Assembly (NCBI GenBank): GCA_030522415.1
Contig: CM060125.1
Coordinates: 124,001-188,000, forward strand
From: Channallabes apus
Lineage: Eukaryota > Chordata > Actinopteri > Siluriformes > Clariidae
DNA: 64,000 nucleotides
Reading direction: 5' to 3'
Positions 21,394 through 32,658 of the stretch are shown one piece after another. Under the pieces are notes generated by a model that was not told the DNA's origin, searched no databases, and saw only the letters and a list, made by a program, of their open reading frames with translations. A program made the translations under genes and the position numbers. Each line of letters opens with the position of its first letter. Within the stretch, counting starts at the first letter, position 1.

Positions 21394-22566
21394 TATACGG
21401 GCAAACCTTCTTGCTGCGGACCGATCACGCTTTGCTAGTTTGGCTGCTTAGCTTTAAAGAACCCGAGGGTCAGTTAGCGCGTTGGCTGGAGCGCTTACAG
21501 GATTATAGCTTCACCATTCAACACCGAGCTGGGAAGCTACACACTAACGGCGACGCGTTATCTCGCCGACCATGCAGCGAAGCGCGTTGTCGGTACTGCG
21601 AGCGGGTCGAGGAGCGCGGTTGCGACGTAGGCCAACCTCCGGAACCACTGACGCACAACATCCCTCTCGTTCAATCCTCCGGACCCCCCGGGGATGATCA
21701 GCCGACCGTTCCGGCGTGCAGCCGAGTCACTGCCTCGTCGAGGGCACCTCCCACAGTCATCTCACCTGTGCCACAGCTGGACAGTGATCCGGTTCTGCAT
21801 CAAGTTCTGGGTTGGGTTAAAGCGGGCCTGAGACCGGATTATACCGCAATCACTCATCTGGGGCTATAGGCAAAGGCTCTCCACTCGCAGTTTACCCGCC
21901 TAGCATTGCGGGAAGGTTTACTCTACCACCGCTGGGAGCGGCCGTGTGGCGCTGGCGAATGTTTTCAGCTTCTGGTACCAAAAACTTTGCGGGCATGTGT
22001 GCTGGGGTTGGTTCATGGGCATACGGGTTTGGGACACTTCGGTGTGACAAAAACTTTGCGGCGGTTGCGCGCTCGCTTCTACTGGCCGGGCTGTCACACT
22101 GATAGTGAACTCTTTGTTCACAGATGCAACTCCTGCACAGCGAAGAAGGGGCCTACCCAGCGCTCGCGAGCCCCGCTGCATGACTTTCAGGTGGGGGCAC
22201 CCATGGAGCGTATGGGAGTGGACATTCTTGGACCATTCCCCGTTTCCGATCGGGGTAACCGTTATGTGCTGATCGTCATGGATTACTTCACAAAGTGGCC
22301 GGAGGCTTTCGCTGTGCCTGTTCAGAGCGCCTCCACCATGGCCCGAGTGCTAGTGGATGAGGTGTTCAGCCGGTTCGGCGCTCCAGAGCAATTACACAGC
22401 GATCAGGGGCGCAACTTCGAGGTCGAGGTGTTTGCAGCGGTGTGCGAATGCCTCGGGGTGAAAAAGACCCGCACCACGCCACTTCATCCACAAAGTGACG
22501 GCCTCGTGGAGCGCTTTAATCGGACGCTCACCACACAACTCGCCCTACTTACCAGCGATCGGCAAC
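21394..22566 (+). pseudogene. RNase H C-part and integrase of Gypsy-2
   Basis: After the SINE the frame reads LLRTDHALLVWL and AGKLHTNGDALSR (RNase H end), has a TAG near 21867, then continues in the same frame. Integrase blocks follow: GHTGLGHFGVTKTLRRLRAR (zinc histidines) with CNSC, VDILGPFPVS (first catalytic aspartate), HSDQGRNFE (second) and SDGLVERFNRTL (glutamate block). A 10-bp tandem duplication then shifts the frame. Integrase inserts the cDNA; this copy is inactive as read. Confidence 0.87.
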
Positions 22567-23160
22567 GATCGGCAACGCGATTGGGACGAACATTTGCCTC
22601 TCGTGCTTTGGGCATATCGCACAGCAGTGCAGGAGTCATCGCAGCTAACGCCAGCTGTTCTAATGGTTGGACGCGAGCTGCGCACTCCAGTGGACCTTGT
22701 TTTCGGACCACCTCCACAATCGGATTTACCCACGGAACCTGGGTTGGATTATTTTTGTTCTTTGAAAGAAAAACTGTTCCATGTTCATGAGTTAGCGCGC
22801 AAACACTTGGCGGACGCCGGTGTTAAGCAGCGCCGGGTTTATGACACTCACAGCCGGGGGCGAGACAGCAGGAGAGCAGGTATGGGTTTATTCCCCTAGG
22901 AGGAAGAGAGGGCTATCACCCAAACTTATGTCCAACTGGGTGGGACCCTGTACGGTGATCGCTCAGCTTTCGGATGTCGTCTACCGGGTGCAGCTGGCGG
23001 GGGCGAGCGCAGATGATTGTGCTTCACCGAGATCGTCTCGCTCCCTACCAGCCGCATGCCGGCGAGACAGCAACTGCTGCGGAGGCCGGACCGCCTCAGG
23101 CTAATGTTCACGCGTCTTCTACAGCAGGGCTCCTGCGTTCACTGCGCCAGCATTGACCGC
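22567..23160 (+). pseudogene. Integrase C-terminal region of Gypsy-2
   Basis: In the shifted frame it reads DWDEHLPLVLWAYRTAVQES and an HVHELARKHLADAGVKQRR block. After another break it reads LSPKLMSNWVGPCTVIAQLS, then in a third frame HRDRLAPYQPHAG, the usual Gypsy pol end. At least two frame changes occur here. No chromodomain is seen. Confidence 0.8.
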
Positions 23161-23225
23161 CTGCACGCCTCAGAGACTGAAGTATTAGGGGTGACCGGGG
23201 ACGGTCACAGCTCGGGTGGGGGCAG

Positions 23226-23451
23226 TGTGGCGTGGGCAGGGCTGGCGACCGCCGGTTTTGGGCCAGCATTCTGTTTGTGTTCACCGGTTGTTTTAGGTTA
23301 ACGGCTTCGGCCAAGTTTAAGCATGTGTGTGTGTGTGCTTACCTGTGTATGTGTGTTGTACTGAGAAATAAATTACTCCCAGTCATTACATTGGGTAGCC
23401 ACCAAGCTCACTCATCCTCCAAGATCCCTGTTAGCGTCGAAAAACGCTACA
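23226..23451 (+). repeat. 3' LTR of Gypsy-2
   Basis: It starts TGTGGCG and ends CGCTACA, an imperfect inverted terminal pair, immediately after a purine-rich tract. An AATAAA lies near 23368. The 5' partner is absent from the window. Confidence 0.75.
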
Positions 23452-24185
23452 ATATTTATACATTTGGAATCTGCATAGAATTAGTTTCAGCTGAAACTCA
23501 TGATCAATGGTGTTAGGGTACTTAGTGTTAATTAGTTTCAGCCAAATCATTAAAACTAACAATGGCCAATGCACTCTCTTGAGTGGGGGTTGGACGTTGT
23601 TACTCATTTATTTATTTAGGGCACTAACTGCACAGACCAAACTGTTCTCTTCTTCTACTGTTATAAAAGTTCTAAATACTATATGAACAAACAAAATACA
23701 ATTTTTTTTTCTCAGAGGTAAAGGGAAAAGTGACGTTGTTCAGCTGTTTAGTGTCACTATGGACATCACTTCCACATTCCCACATTCCCGAATAGGTGCG
23801 TGGTCCGTTGCCTAGCAACACCGAACGAAACGAGGCATAATCGTGGTGTTTACTTTGGTTATGACATAGAATAGTTTATTGTCTGCTGTCGTAGATCTGA
23901 TTTATTCAACGCAATAATAAAGCTTTATATCCTCAGGAGGGGTCATTACATTGTTTCAGCGATAATTTCACAGAAGCGAGTTCAGAACTAAATCGCTGCT
24001 CCTGCTCCATCTAAAGCACTGTCACACTAAAAAAACATCCGAGAAGTTCAGAAGCTTCAAATAGAATGAACGAACTAATGAATTTTCTCAAAATTTTATG
24101 AAGTTAAGTAGAGCTACAGTAAATCCCTAAATCTCCTTATAAAGTAAGTGAAATGAATGGCCAATTGTCGATATTTAACGGAAGC

Positions 24186-24231
<46 letters not shown>

Positions 24232-24401
24232 TGCATACACATTGAATGATGCATAAATAGTATGCGCGATCCCTTGCACCATCTGCTGAGAGAAATGAGA
24301 ATCGCATCTTGGAAAAGGCAGGAAACGGCAAGACCGGCGCTCAGCTGTCAGCAGTTTCACGTAAATAAGAGCAAAATAGCTTTATACTGGCTTTTACTGG
24401 T
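23452..24401. other. Spacer with TA microsatellite
   Basis: Contains a TA run at 24187-24227. I recognise no gene or transposon end. Confidence 0.5.
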
Positions 24402-24624
24402 GCTTCTTCTTCTTCTTTGTCTTTCGGCTGTTCCCTTTCAGGGGTTGCCACAGCGAATCATCTGCCTCCATCTAACCCTATCCTCTGCATCCTCTTCTCT
24501 GACACCAACTAACTTCATGTCCTCTCTCACTGCATCCATAAATCTCCTCTTTGGTCTTCCTCTAGACCTCCTGCCTGGCAGTTCCAACCTCAGCATCCTT
24601 CTACCGATATATTCACCATCTCTC
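24402..24624 (-). mobile_element. 3' end of a LINE, left of Gypsy-3
   Basis: The minus strand encodes IGRRMLRLELPGRRSRGRPK, then DAEDRVRWRQMIRCGNP and a stop, the C-terminus of the LINE whose front half lies at 30190-32650. It ends in a GAA-repeat tail (24402-24420 region). Gypsy-3 begins at 24625 inside it. Confidence 0.8.
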
Positions 24625-25335
24625 TGTCATGAACCTGCACAGCCAACCCAGCACATCCAGGTCTTAACTCCATCCAAGGTTTTCCACACTCCCTGAGCTG
24701 ATTGCCTGAGCACACCTGCCTCTAATCCGGCATTCTACGCTCGGCTTTAAAAGGACGGCAAGAGCTCCACTCATTGCCGATGTATCTTACTTGCGTGCCC
24801 TTTGTTCCGTTTCCCAAACAAGCTTCCCTAGTGCTTCAACTCTGTGTTCGACCTCGCCCGTTTTCTGGATTCTGTTTCGTGCCTAGCCCTTTGGAATATC
24901 CGTCAGTGTTTGTGCCTACGTGTATGACCTCGCAAGCTTTTTGGACTTTTGGATAACGGACTTACGATTTGGATTCTTTCGCCCCCGCTGCTGGAACTCT
25001 GGATACCGAACCTCGCCTGGTAAAAACGACTCTTCTCGTCCTTCTTCTCTCTTCCTCCGCAACCCGGCTTTTCAGCCGGCGACACAAGCACTTCCGTGTT
25101 CACGGATCTCAGGAGAGCGTTCACACTGCGCGCCAGCCTCCGTCCTCACCAAGGGAAATCAAACCACTGCCCTCCGCCTTGTGCCCACTGCATGCTCAGC
25201 GTTGTAAGAACCAAGAACGCTTCCAAAGACCCATGACTACTTCGGCGCTCTACTTCCGGGATCGCGGAGATTCCCCGCATCATAGCCGGCTATGATCCTC
25301 TCTCGTCACTAGGGCTTCCCCAGGCTCAGTCACTA

Positions 25336-25397
<62 letters not shown>

Positions 25398-26020
25398 ACC
25401 CCCCTTCTCCACTCATACTGCACTAACACATCTAGCGCTGCACTCTAAGAACATCTGTTAAGGAACAGTCTGCTATTGGGTTCACTTTGTTCCGTTTCCC
25501 AAACAAGCTTCCCTAGTGCTTCAACTCTGTGTTCGACCTCGCCCGTTTTCTGGATTCTGTTTCGTGCCTAGCCCTTTGGAATATCCGTCAGTGTTTGTGC
25601 CTACGTGTATGACCTCGCAAGCTTTTTGGACTTTTGGATAACGGACTTACGATTTGGATTCTTTCGCCCCCGCTGCTGGAACTCTGGATACCGAACCTCG
25701 CCTGGTAAAAACGACTCTTCTCGTCCTTCTTCTCTCTTCCTCCGCAACCCGGCTTTTCAGCCGGCGACACAAGCACTTCCGTGTTCACGGATCTCAGGAG
25801 AGCGTTCACACTGCGCGCCAGCCTCCGTCCTCACCAAGGGAAATCAAACCACTGCCCTCCGCCTTGTGCCCACTGCATGCTCAGCGTTGTAAGAACCAAG
25901 AACGCTTCCAAAGACCCATGACTACTTCGGCGCTCTACTTCCGGGATCGCGGAGATTCCCCGCATCATAGCCGGCTATGATCCTCTCTCGTCACTAGGGC
26001 TTCCCCAGGCTCAGTCACTA

Positions 26021-26072
<52 letters not shown>

Positions 26073-26180
26073 ACCCCCCTTCTCCACTCATACTGCACTA
26101 ACACATCTAGCGCTGCACTCTAAGAACATCTGTTAAGGAACAGTCTGCTATTGGGTTCACTCCTATCCCAGCCCCTGACA
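24625..26180 (+). repeat. 5' LTR of Gypsy-3 with internal tandem duplication
   Basis: It starts TGTCATGAAC and ends GCCCCTGACA. A TATA-like TTTAAAAGG lies at 24746-24754. The block 24801-25485 (685 bp) is repeated at 25486-26160 (675 bp), differing in CA-run length; short translated frames in the two units are identical. A normal LTR would have one unit, so this is a recent tandem duplication or an assembly effect. Confidence 0.85.
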
Positions 26181-26182
26181 GT

Positions 26183-26192
26183 ATACATCGGC
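26183..26192 (+). promoter_or_regulatory. Candidate self-priming site of Gypsy-3
   Basis: ATACATCGGC, two bases after the LTR end, is the exact reverse complement of GCCGATGTAT at 24776-24785. That lies 29-30 bp below the TATA-like box, the expected RNA start. The gag ATG at 26194 follows at once, leaving no room for a tRNA primer site. Confidence 0.65.
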
Positions 26193-26193
26193 C

Positions 26194-27119
26194 ATGACGA
26201 ACCCAGCGGACTTAGAGCATTTAAAGCAAGCGCTCTTACAACAAGGAGCGCTGCTGGGCTCTCACCAACAAAGCATCCAGGAGGTGACCCAGACTCTCTC
26301 TTCCATCACCACTCAACTTCAACAACTCTCAGCTAACCCGCCTCCGACCCCGATGCCAACTCCACGTCTTGAACCTCGACTTCCAAACCCACAACCATAT
26401 AACGGTGAGCCCGGAACCTGCCGCTCCTTCCTTTCCCAATGCTCGCTATTATTGGAGCTCCAGACGTCCCTTTTCCCTACTGAGCGCTCCAGAGTGGCTT
26501 ACGTGATCACGCTCCTCACCGACCGAGCTCGCGAATGGGGAACTGCGGTTTGGGATGCTAACGATCCATGCTGTTCCTCTTTTAAATCATTCACGGAGGA
26601 GATGAGAAGGGTGTTTGACCGCTCCCACTCTAGCAGAGAGGCAGCCAGACATCTTCTGGAGCTCTGTCAAGGTTCTCGTTCAGCCTACGATTATGCCATT
26701 GAGTTCCGTACACTGGGGGCTTCTGCTAACTGGGACACCCAAGCACTTTATGATGCCTTCCTTCATGGTCTCTCTGAGGAGGTTAAGGACCACCTGATCA
26801 GCCAGGAACTCCCCAGTGATTTAAATGGCCTCATGGACCTACAGTAGCAGGGCGAGTGGATGCCCGTCTAGCACAGAGACGCCGTCATCAAACCTCTCAG
26901 CCTACTTCTGGGCCCAGACCCTCGGTTTCACTCCCACCTACTTCCAACTCTGTCTCGTCGCCAAGACCCATGTCAGACCCAGAACCCATGCAAGTGGGCA
27001 GGACCCGGATCTCGCCAGAGGAACGTCAACGAAGAATCCAATCTGGTTCCTGTCTTTATTGTGGCCAAACAGGTCATTATCGTCTCCAGTGTCCGTTAAA
27101 AGCAAAGCCCCTCCGGTGA
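26194..27119 (+). pseudogene. gag of Gypsy-3 (frameshifted)
   Basis: It begins MTNPADLEHLKQALLQQGAL 13 nt after the LTR. The capsid region reads PYNGEPGTCRSFLSQCSLLL, TDRAREWGTAVWD and YDYAIEFRTLGASANW. A stop at about 26845 and a frame change lead to a second frame (26856-27119) with the CCHC knuckle [14 protein letters not shown]. Organisation matches Gypsy-1 gag. Gag forms the particle and binds RNA. Confidence 0.87.
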
Positions 27120-28798
27120 ACCTAGGGGCTCTGGAGGGGCCCGCCACTAACCATTTCCCTAGCCCACGTCCGCTCCTTCCAGCCATTATCATAGCGCAGG
27201 GCAGGTTTCACGCTATCTCAGCCCTAATCGACTCTGGATCTGATCAGAACCTGATTTCCGCCTCAAAGGTTCAGGAACTGAATCTCCCAACGCAGCCTTT
27301 GGGAGATCCATTAGCCGTTCGGGCCCTTGATGGAACCCCCCTGCCTGTCATCACCCGACGAACGGTCCCGATAACCCTACAAGTGTCTGGCAATCATACA
27401 GAGGAAACGTCCTTCTTAATCATGCAGAACGCCCATTCCCCTATAGTTCTCGGACGCCCATGGCTGACTCGTCACAACCCTCACATAGACTGGTCCAAGA
27501 ACACCATTCTGGAATGGAGTCCTCTGTGCTTGTCAACCTGTCTTAAGTCAGCTCACTACTCTCCGGCCACACCCTCTGGCAATGAGGGATTTCCCGACCT
27601 CTCAGTTGTTCCTTCAGACTATTCGGACCTCAAGCAGGTCTTCAGTAAGTCGCGGGCCCTCTCTCTACCACCCCACCGGCCGTATGACTGTGCTATTGAC
27701 CTCTTTCCGGGCTCAACACCTCCCAGGGGGAGACTGTATTCATTGTCGTCACAGGAGAGAGAGGCCATGGATAGATATATATCAGAGTCTCTGGCTGCCG
27801 GAATCATCCGTCCTTCATCGTCCCCTGCTGGAGCTGGGTTCTTCTTTGTGGCAAAAAAGGACAAGACGTTACGGCCGTGCATAGATTACCGAGGGTTGAA
27901 CGAGATAACAGTCAAGAACCGTTACCCTCTTCCACTAATGTCGACTGCCTTCGACCTCCTCCAGGGAGCTAACGTTTTCACTAAACTTGACCTCCGTAAC
28001 GCGTACCACCTAGTCAGGATCAAGGAAGGGGATGAGTGGAAAACTGCTTTTAACACCCCATCGGGACACTATGAGTACCTGGTGGTGCCGTTCGGTCTTG
28101 CCAACGCTCCGGCAGTGTTTCAGTCTTTGGTCAACGACGTTCTCAGGGACTTCTTGAACTCGTTCGTATTTGTTTATCTGGACGACATCCTGATTTTCTC
28201 TCGCTCCTTGGAGGAACACAGAGTGCACGTTCGTCAAGTCCTTCAAAGGCTTCTTGAGAACCAACTGTTCGTGAAAGCAGAGAAATGCGAGTTCCATTGT
28301 CGGACGACTTCCTTCCTTGGCTTCATTATCGCCCCGTCTAAGGTCCAGATGGACCCAGCTAAGGTGAAAGCAGTGACCGACTGGCCTAGACCAGCCACTC
28401 GAAAGGATCTCCAGCGCTTTCTTGGGTTCGGAAATTTTTATCGTCGGTTTATCCGAAATTACAGTTCAGTGGCAGCCCCGCTCATCGCCCTCACGTCCAT
28501 CAAGAACCCCTTTCTGTGGTCTGATCAAGCGGCAGAATCATTCACCAAACTCAAGGATCGCTTCACCTCAGCACCCATCCTCACCCAGCCGGATCCCACT
28601 CTTCAGTTCGTGGTGGAAGTAGACTCGTCAGACTCTGGGATTGGGGCAGTTCTTTCCCAGAGATCACCAACCGACGACAAGCTACAACCCCTGCTGCTAT
28701 TTTTCTCGCCGTCTTTCGACCGCAGAGAGAAACGACCGGGAGCTACTCGCAATAAAACTGGCACTAGAGGAATGGAGACACTGGCTCGAGGGGACTGA
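27120..28798 (+). pseudogene. Protease and reverse transcriptase of Gypsy-3
   Basis: Open from gag overlap to 28798. It contains protease [13 protein letters not shown] and [18 protein letters not shown] entry [50 protein letters not shown] and the catalytic [31 protein letters not shown] and the RNase H start [16 protein letters not shown] follow. The frame is then lost around 28700. RT and protease catalytic residues are intact, suggesting relatively recent activity of this lineage. Confidence 0.9.
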
Positions 28799-30190
28799 GG
28801 TCCCATTTCTCATTTGGACGGACCACAAGAACCTGGAGTATCTCAGATCGGCCAAACGTCTAAATGCCCGCCAAGCAAGATGGTCATTATTCTTCTCCCG
28901 TTTTAACTTCTCTCTATCCTTCCGACCAGGGAGCAAGAACACCAAGCCCGATTCCCTCTCCCATCAGTTCACCTCAGTCACAGGTGAGGCTCCAGTTTCC
29001 ACCATCCTGCCCTCACAAAGCCTCATTGGGGCCACTTCCCTTGACATAGAGTCCCTGGTTAAGCGGAGCCTAGAACAGGAGCCTGACACCCCAGAAGCAC
29101 CACAGGGCAAACTCTTTGTACCACTGATGGCTCGCCCCCAAGTTCTCAAATGGAGCCATAATTCTCAATTAGCCTGTCACCCTGGTGGAACTCGCACCCT
29201 TGCTCTGTTACAGCAGCGCTTTTGGTGGCCTTCGATCAGAAAGGACACCCGGCAATTTGTCGCCGCTTGCGACATCTGCGCTCGCAATAAGACAGGCAAT
29301 AAACCACCGGCAGGTCTCCTCAGACCACTTCCTGTGCCCCACAGACCCTGGTCCCACATTGCCCTGGACTTCGTCACGGGGCTCCCAGATTCTGATGGCA
29401 ACACCTGCATTCTAACCATCGTCGACCGCTTTTCCAAAGCCGCCCACTTTGTTCCCCTCGTTAAACTTCCCTCTGCCAAAGAGACGGCCGAATTGCTCAT
29501 TCTGCATGTCTTCCGCCTTCATGGCATCCCTGTGGACATCGTCTCTGATCGCGGACCCCGGTTCTCTGCCCAGTTCTGGACGGCATTCTGCAAACTTGTT
29601 GGAGCTACTCCCAGCCTGTCCTCCGGTTACCACCCCCAGACCAATGGGCAGACCGAGAGAGCCAATCAGGATCTGGAAACAGCACTTCATTGCATGACCT
29701 CCAAGGACCCTCGCTCCTGGAGCCGAATGCTACCGTGGGTAGAATACGCACACAATTCCCTACCCACAGCATCTACAGGCATCTCCCCATTCCAATGTTG
29801 TCTGGGATACCAACCTCCCTTATTCCCATCCCAAGAAGAGGAGGTGGCAGTTCCCTCTGCCCAAGCTTTTGTACGACGGTGCAAGAGGACCTGGCTGCGG
29901 GCGAGAGCTAGACTTCGCCAGTCAATCACACTATTTAAACGTCAGGCCGATCGCCACCGTTCTACCGCCCCTGCCTATCGTGTTGGACAGAGGGTCATGC
30001 TCTCCACCCGCAACATCCCCATTAAGACACTCTCCCGCAAGATCTCTCCTAGATTCATTGGCCCATTTACCATAGTCAAGATCATTAACCCTTGCACAGT
30101 CAGACTGCTCTTACCATCCACGATGCGACGCATTCACCCCTCATTCCATGTTTCACAGATAAGACCCATAGTATCCTGTCCAATGTCCAC
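28700..30190 (+). pseudogene. RNase H and integrase of Gypsy-3
   Basis: The frame reads [36 protein letters not shown] and [11 protein letters not shown] (RNase H). Integrase blocks follow: [17 protein letters not shown] with CDIC (zinc region), [23 protein letters not shown] and [13 protein letters not shown] (catalytic block). The C-terminal [14 protein letters not shown] and [14 protein letters not shown] are present up to [13 protein letters not shown]. Coding identity ends near 30190 at the LINE junction. The chromodomain expected from Gypsy-1 is missing. Confidence 0.88.
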
Positions 30191-31051
30191 TGTTTCTTTT
30201 GGGTCCCTCTCATTCACACACATGTATTCTGTCTTGCTGCGGCTTACCTTCATTCCTCTGCTTTCCAGAGCGTACCTCCACCTCTCCAAATTTTCCTCCA
30301 CCTGTTCCCTGCTCTCGCTACAAAGCACAATGTCATCTGCAAACATCAGACTCCTGGAGACTCCTGTCTAACTTCATCTGTCATCCTGTCCATCACTAGA
30401 GCAAACAAAAAGGGGCTTAGAGCTGATCCTTGATGTAGACCCACATCCACCTTGAACTCTTCTGTCACACCTACAGCACATCTCACCACTGTCTTACAGC
30501 TCTCATACATGTCCTGCACCACTCTAACATACTTCTCGGCCACTCCAGACTTCCTCATACAACACCACAGCTCCTCTCTCGGCACCCTGTCGTACGCTTT
30601 CTCTAAATCTACAAAGACACAATGCAACTCTTTATTACCTTCTCTGTACTTCTCCACCAGCATCCTCAAACCAAATACTGCATCTGATGTACTCTTTCTA
30701 GGCATAAAACCATATTGCTGCTCACAAATTCTCACCTCTGCCCTTAACCTAGCTTCCACTACTCTTTCCCACAGCTTCATTGTATGGCTCATTAGCTTTA
30801 TACCTCTGTAATTGCCACGGCTATGCACATCTCCCTTGTTCTTAAAAAATCGGCACCAATACACTTCTCCTCCATTCCTTTGGAATCCTCTCACTCTCCA
30901 AGATCTCGTTAAACAAACTAGTCAGAAACTCTACTGCCACCTCTCCTAAGCACTTATGTATGTCATCAGGAGCAACAGCCTTTCCACTCTTCATCATCTT
31001 CAACGTCCTTCTCACCTCACTTTTACTAATATTTGCTACTTCCTGCTCCAC
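30191..31051 (-). pseudogene. LINE reverse transcriptase (broken)
   Basis: Frames 31051-30842, 30894-30346 and 30346-30191 together read the RT entry MKSGKAVAPDDIHKCLGE, NYRGIKLMSHTMKLWERVVE, YGFMPRKSTSDAVFGLR, CVFVDLEKAYDRVPREELW, GLHQGSALSPFLFALVMD and the catalytic [11 protein letters not shown]. At least two frame changes occur. The protein is cut at ERDPKETV by the Gypsy-3 junction. It acts in target-primed reverse transcription. Confidence 0.87.
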
Positions 31052-31760
31052 AAGTCACCTCTTCTACTCTTCGTTCTCTTTCGTTTTCCTCATTCATCAA
31101 CTCCTCAAAGTACTCCTTCCATCTTCCCATCACCCTCCTGGCATCTGTCAGTACATTTCCATCTCTATTGTTAATCACTGTAACCTGCTGCACATCCTTC
31201 CCATCTCTATCTCTTTGCCTTGCCAACCTGTACAGATCCACCTCTCCCTTCTTACTGTCCAGCCTAGCATACAAGTCCTCATATGCTCTTTGTTTGGCCT
31301 TTGCCACTTCTACCTTCACCTTACCTTCATCTCCCTGTACTCCTGTCTACTCTCTTCAGTCATCTCAGTGTCCCACTTCTTCTTAGCTAGCCTCTTTCCC
31401 TGTATACACTCCTAGACTTCCTCATTCCACCACCAAGTCTCCTTGTCCACTTTTCCCTTATCTGATGATACACCAAGTACCCTCTTACCTGTCTCCCTGA
31501 TCACATTGGCTGTAGTTGTCCAGTCAACTGAAAGCACCTCCTGACCACCCATAGCTTGTCTCAACTCCCCCCAAAAGACTACACAACATTCTTCCTTTCT
31601 CAGCTTCCACCACTTTGTCCTCTGCTCTGCCTTTGTCCTCATCACCTTCCTCACCACCAGGGTTATTTTACACACCACCATTCTGTGTTGTCTGGCTACA
31701 CTCTCCCCTACCATCACCTTGCAGTCACTGATCTCTTTCAGATTACAACATCGACACAAG
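31026..31760 (-). pseudogene. LINE endonuclease-RT linker (broken)
   Basis: Two frames, 31759-31412 and 31319-31026, read NLKEISDCKVMVGESVARQH, KWWKLRKEECC, ETWWWNEEV, then AKQRAYEDLYARLDSKKGEV and YRLARQRDRDGKDVQQVTV. These are lysine/arginine-rich linker segments characteristic of this LINE type. Stops separate them. Confidence 0.75.
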
Positions 31761-31854
31761 ATGTGAGTGCTTCTGCCTCCACTCTTATACAGTATGTCAC
31801 CCTATGTTCCTGCCTCTTCTGGAAGAAAGTATTTACTACTGCCATTTCCATCCT

Positions 31855-32562
31855 CTATGCAAATTCCACCACCATCTGTCCTTCTACATTCCTGTCCTGA
31901 AGACCAAACCTGCCCATCACATTTTCATCCCCTCTGTTCCCTTCCCCAACATGTTCATTGAAGTCTGCACCAATCACCACTCTCTCACCTCTGGGGATGC
32001 TCTGCATCACTTCATCTAACTCACTCCAGAATTTCTCCTTCTCTTCTAACTCACATCCTACCTGTGGGGCATAACCACTAACAACATTGAACATTACACC
32101 ATCAATATCCAGCTTTAGACTCATCACCCTATCTGATACTCTCTTCACCTCTAGGACATTCCTTACCAACTCCTCTTTCAGAATAACTCCTACTCCATTT
32201 CTTTTCCTATCCACACCATGGTAAAACAATTTGAACCCTGATCCTAAGCTTCTGGCCTTGCTACCTTTCCACCTGGTCTCCTGGACACAAAGTATATCCA
32301 CCTTCCTTCTCTGCATCATATCAACCAACTCTCTTCCCTTCCCTGTCATGGTCCCAACATTCAAGGTCCCTACTTTCACTCCTAAACTCTTGCCTTTCCT
32401 CTTCTCTCTCTGCTTTCGAACACGCCTTCCTCCTCTCCTTCTTCGACCAGCAGTAGCCCAATTTCCACTGGCACCCTGTAGGTCAACAGCACCAGTGGCG
32501 GTCGTTGTTAACCCGGGCCACGACTGACCCGGTATGGAAATGATATTTCTGATTCGCATCAT
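31855..32562 (-). pseudogene. LINE APE-type endonuclease (N-terminal part)
   Basis: A 235-residue frame contains LGVKVGTLNVGTMTGKGREL, VDILCVQETRWKG (catalytic glutamate), FNVVSGYAPQVG and VVIGADFNEHVGEG (catalytic aspartate and asparagine), the APE-like nuclease signature. The final catalytic SDH-like motif lies beyond the frame break near 31855. The enzyme nicks target DNA to start integration. Confidence 0.85.
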
Positions 32563-32658
32563 TGATTTGGCAAATGTTTTAAGTCAGATGCCCTTCCTGA
32601 CACAACCCTCTGCATTTATCCAGACTTGGGACTGGCACAAGAAGACACTGGATTGCGC

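Larger units (their letters stand above)
18990..23451 (+). mobile_element. Ty3/Gypsy element, 5'-truncated (Gypsy-2)
   Basis: Order is gag remnant, protease, RT, RNase H, integrase, polypurine tract (about 23210-23225) and 3' LTR 23226-23451. The 5' LTR and gag start are missing. The coding region has in-frame stops (TGA near 20306, TAG near 21867), a 10-bp tandem duplication causing a frameshift at 22557-22576, and a SINE insertion at 21191-21393. It lacks a chromodomain and differs from Gypsy-1 and Gypsy-3, so it is a separate lineage. Confidence 0.9.
24625..30190 (+). mobile_element. Ty3/Gypsy sushi-type element lacking its 3' end (Gypsy-3)
   Basis: A long 5' LTR (24625-26180) is followed by gag, protease, RT, RNase H and integrase. 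Homology stops near 30190, just before where a chromodomain and 3' LTR would be, and LINE sequence begins. It is flanked on both sides by the same LINE, so it inserted into that LINE and a later deletion removed its end. Gag and the RNase H region each contain a frame break. Confidence 0.9.
30190..32650 (-). mobile_element. LINE with APE endonuclease and RT (5' and central part)
   Basis: The minus-strand element runs 5' UTR (about 32650-32500), endonuclease, linker and RT up to about 30190, where Gypsy-3 begins. Its 3' end continues at 24624-24402 after a gap of roughly 150 codons. Clade is uncertain; the sequence type is common in fish genomes and may belong to the RTE or I group. Several frame breaks make it inactive. 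Confidence 0.85.

Noticed and set aside
24903..25124. Paired identical open frames at 24903-25295 and 25588-25980
   Set aside because: They lie inside the duplicated LTR and are explained by the tandem duplication; no protein motif.
25338..26070. CRISPR-like spaced repeats
   Set aside because: The periodic signal is two CA microsatellites within duplicated LTR units; no array structure.
30092..30811. Plus-strand frames over the LINE region (also 30956-32527)
   Set aside because: They are antisense shadows of the minus-strand LINE RT and endonuclease.
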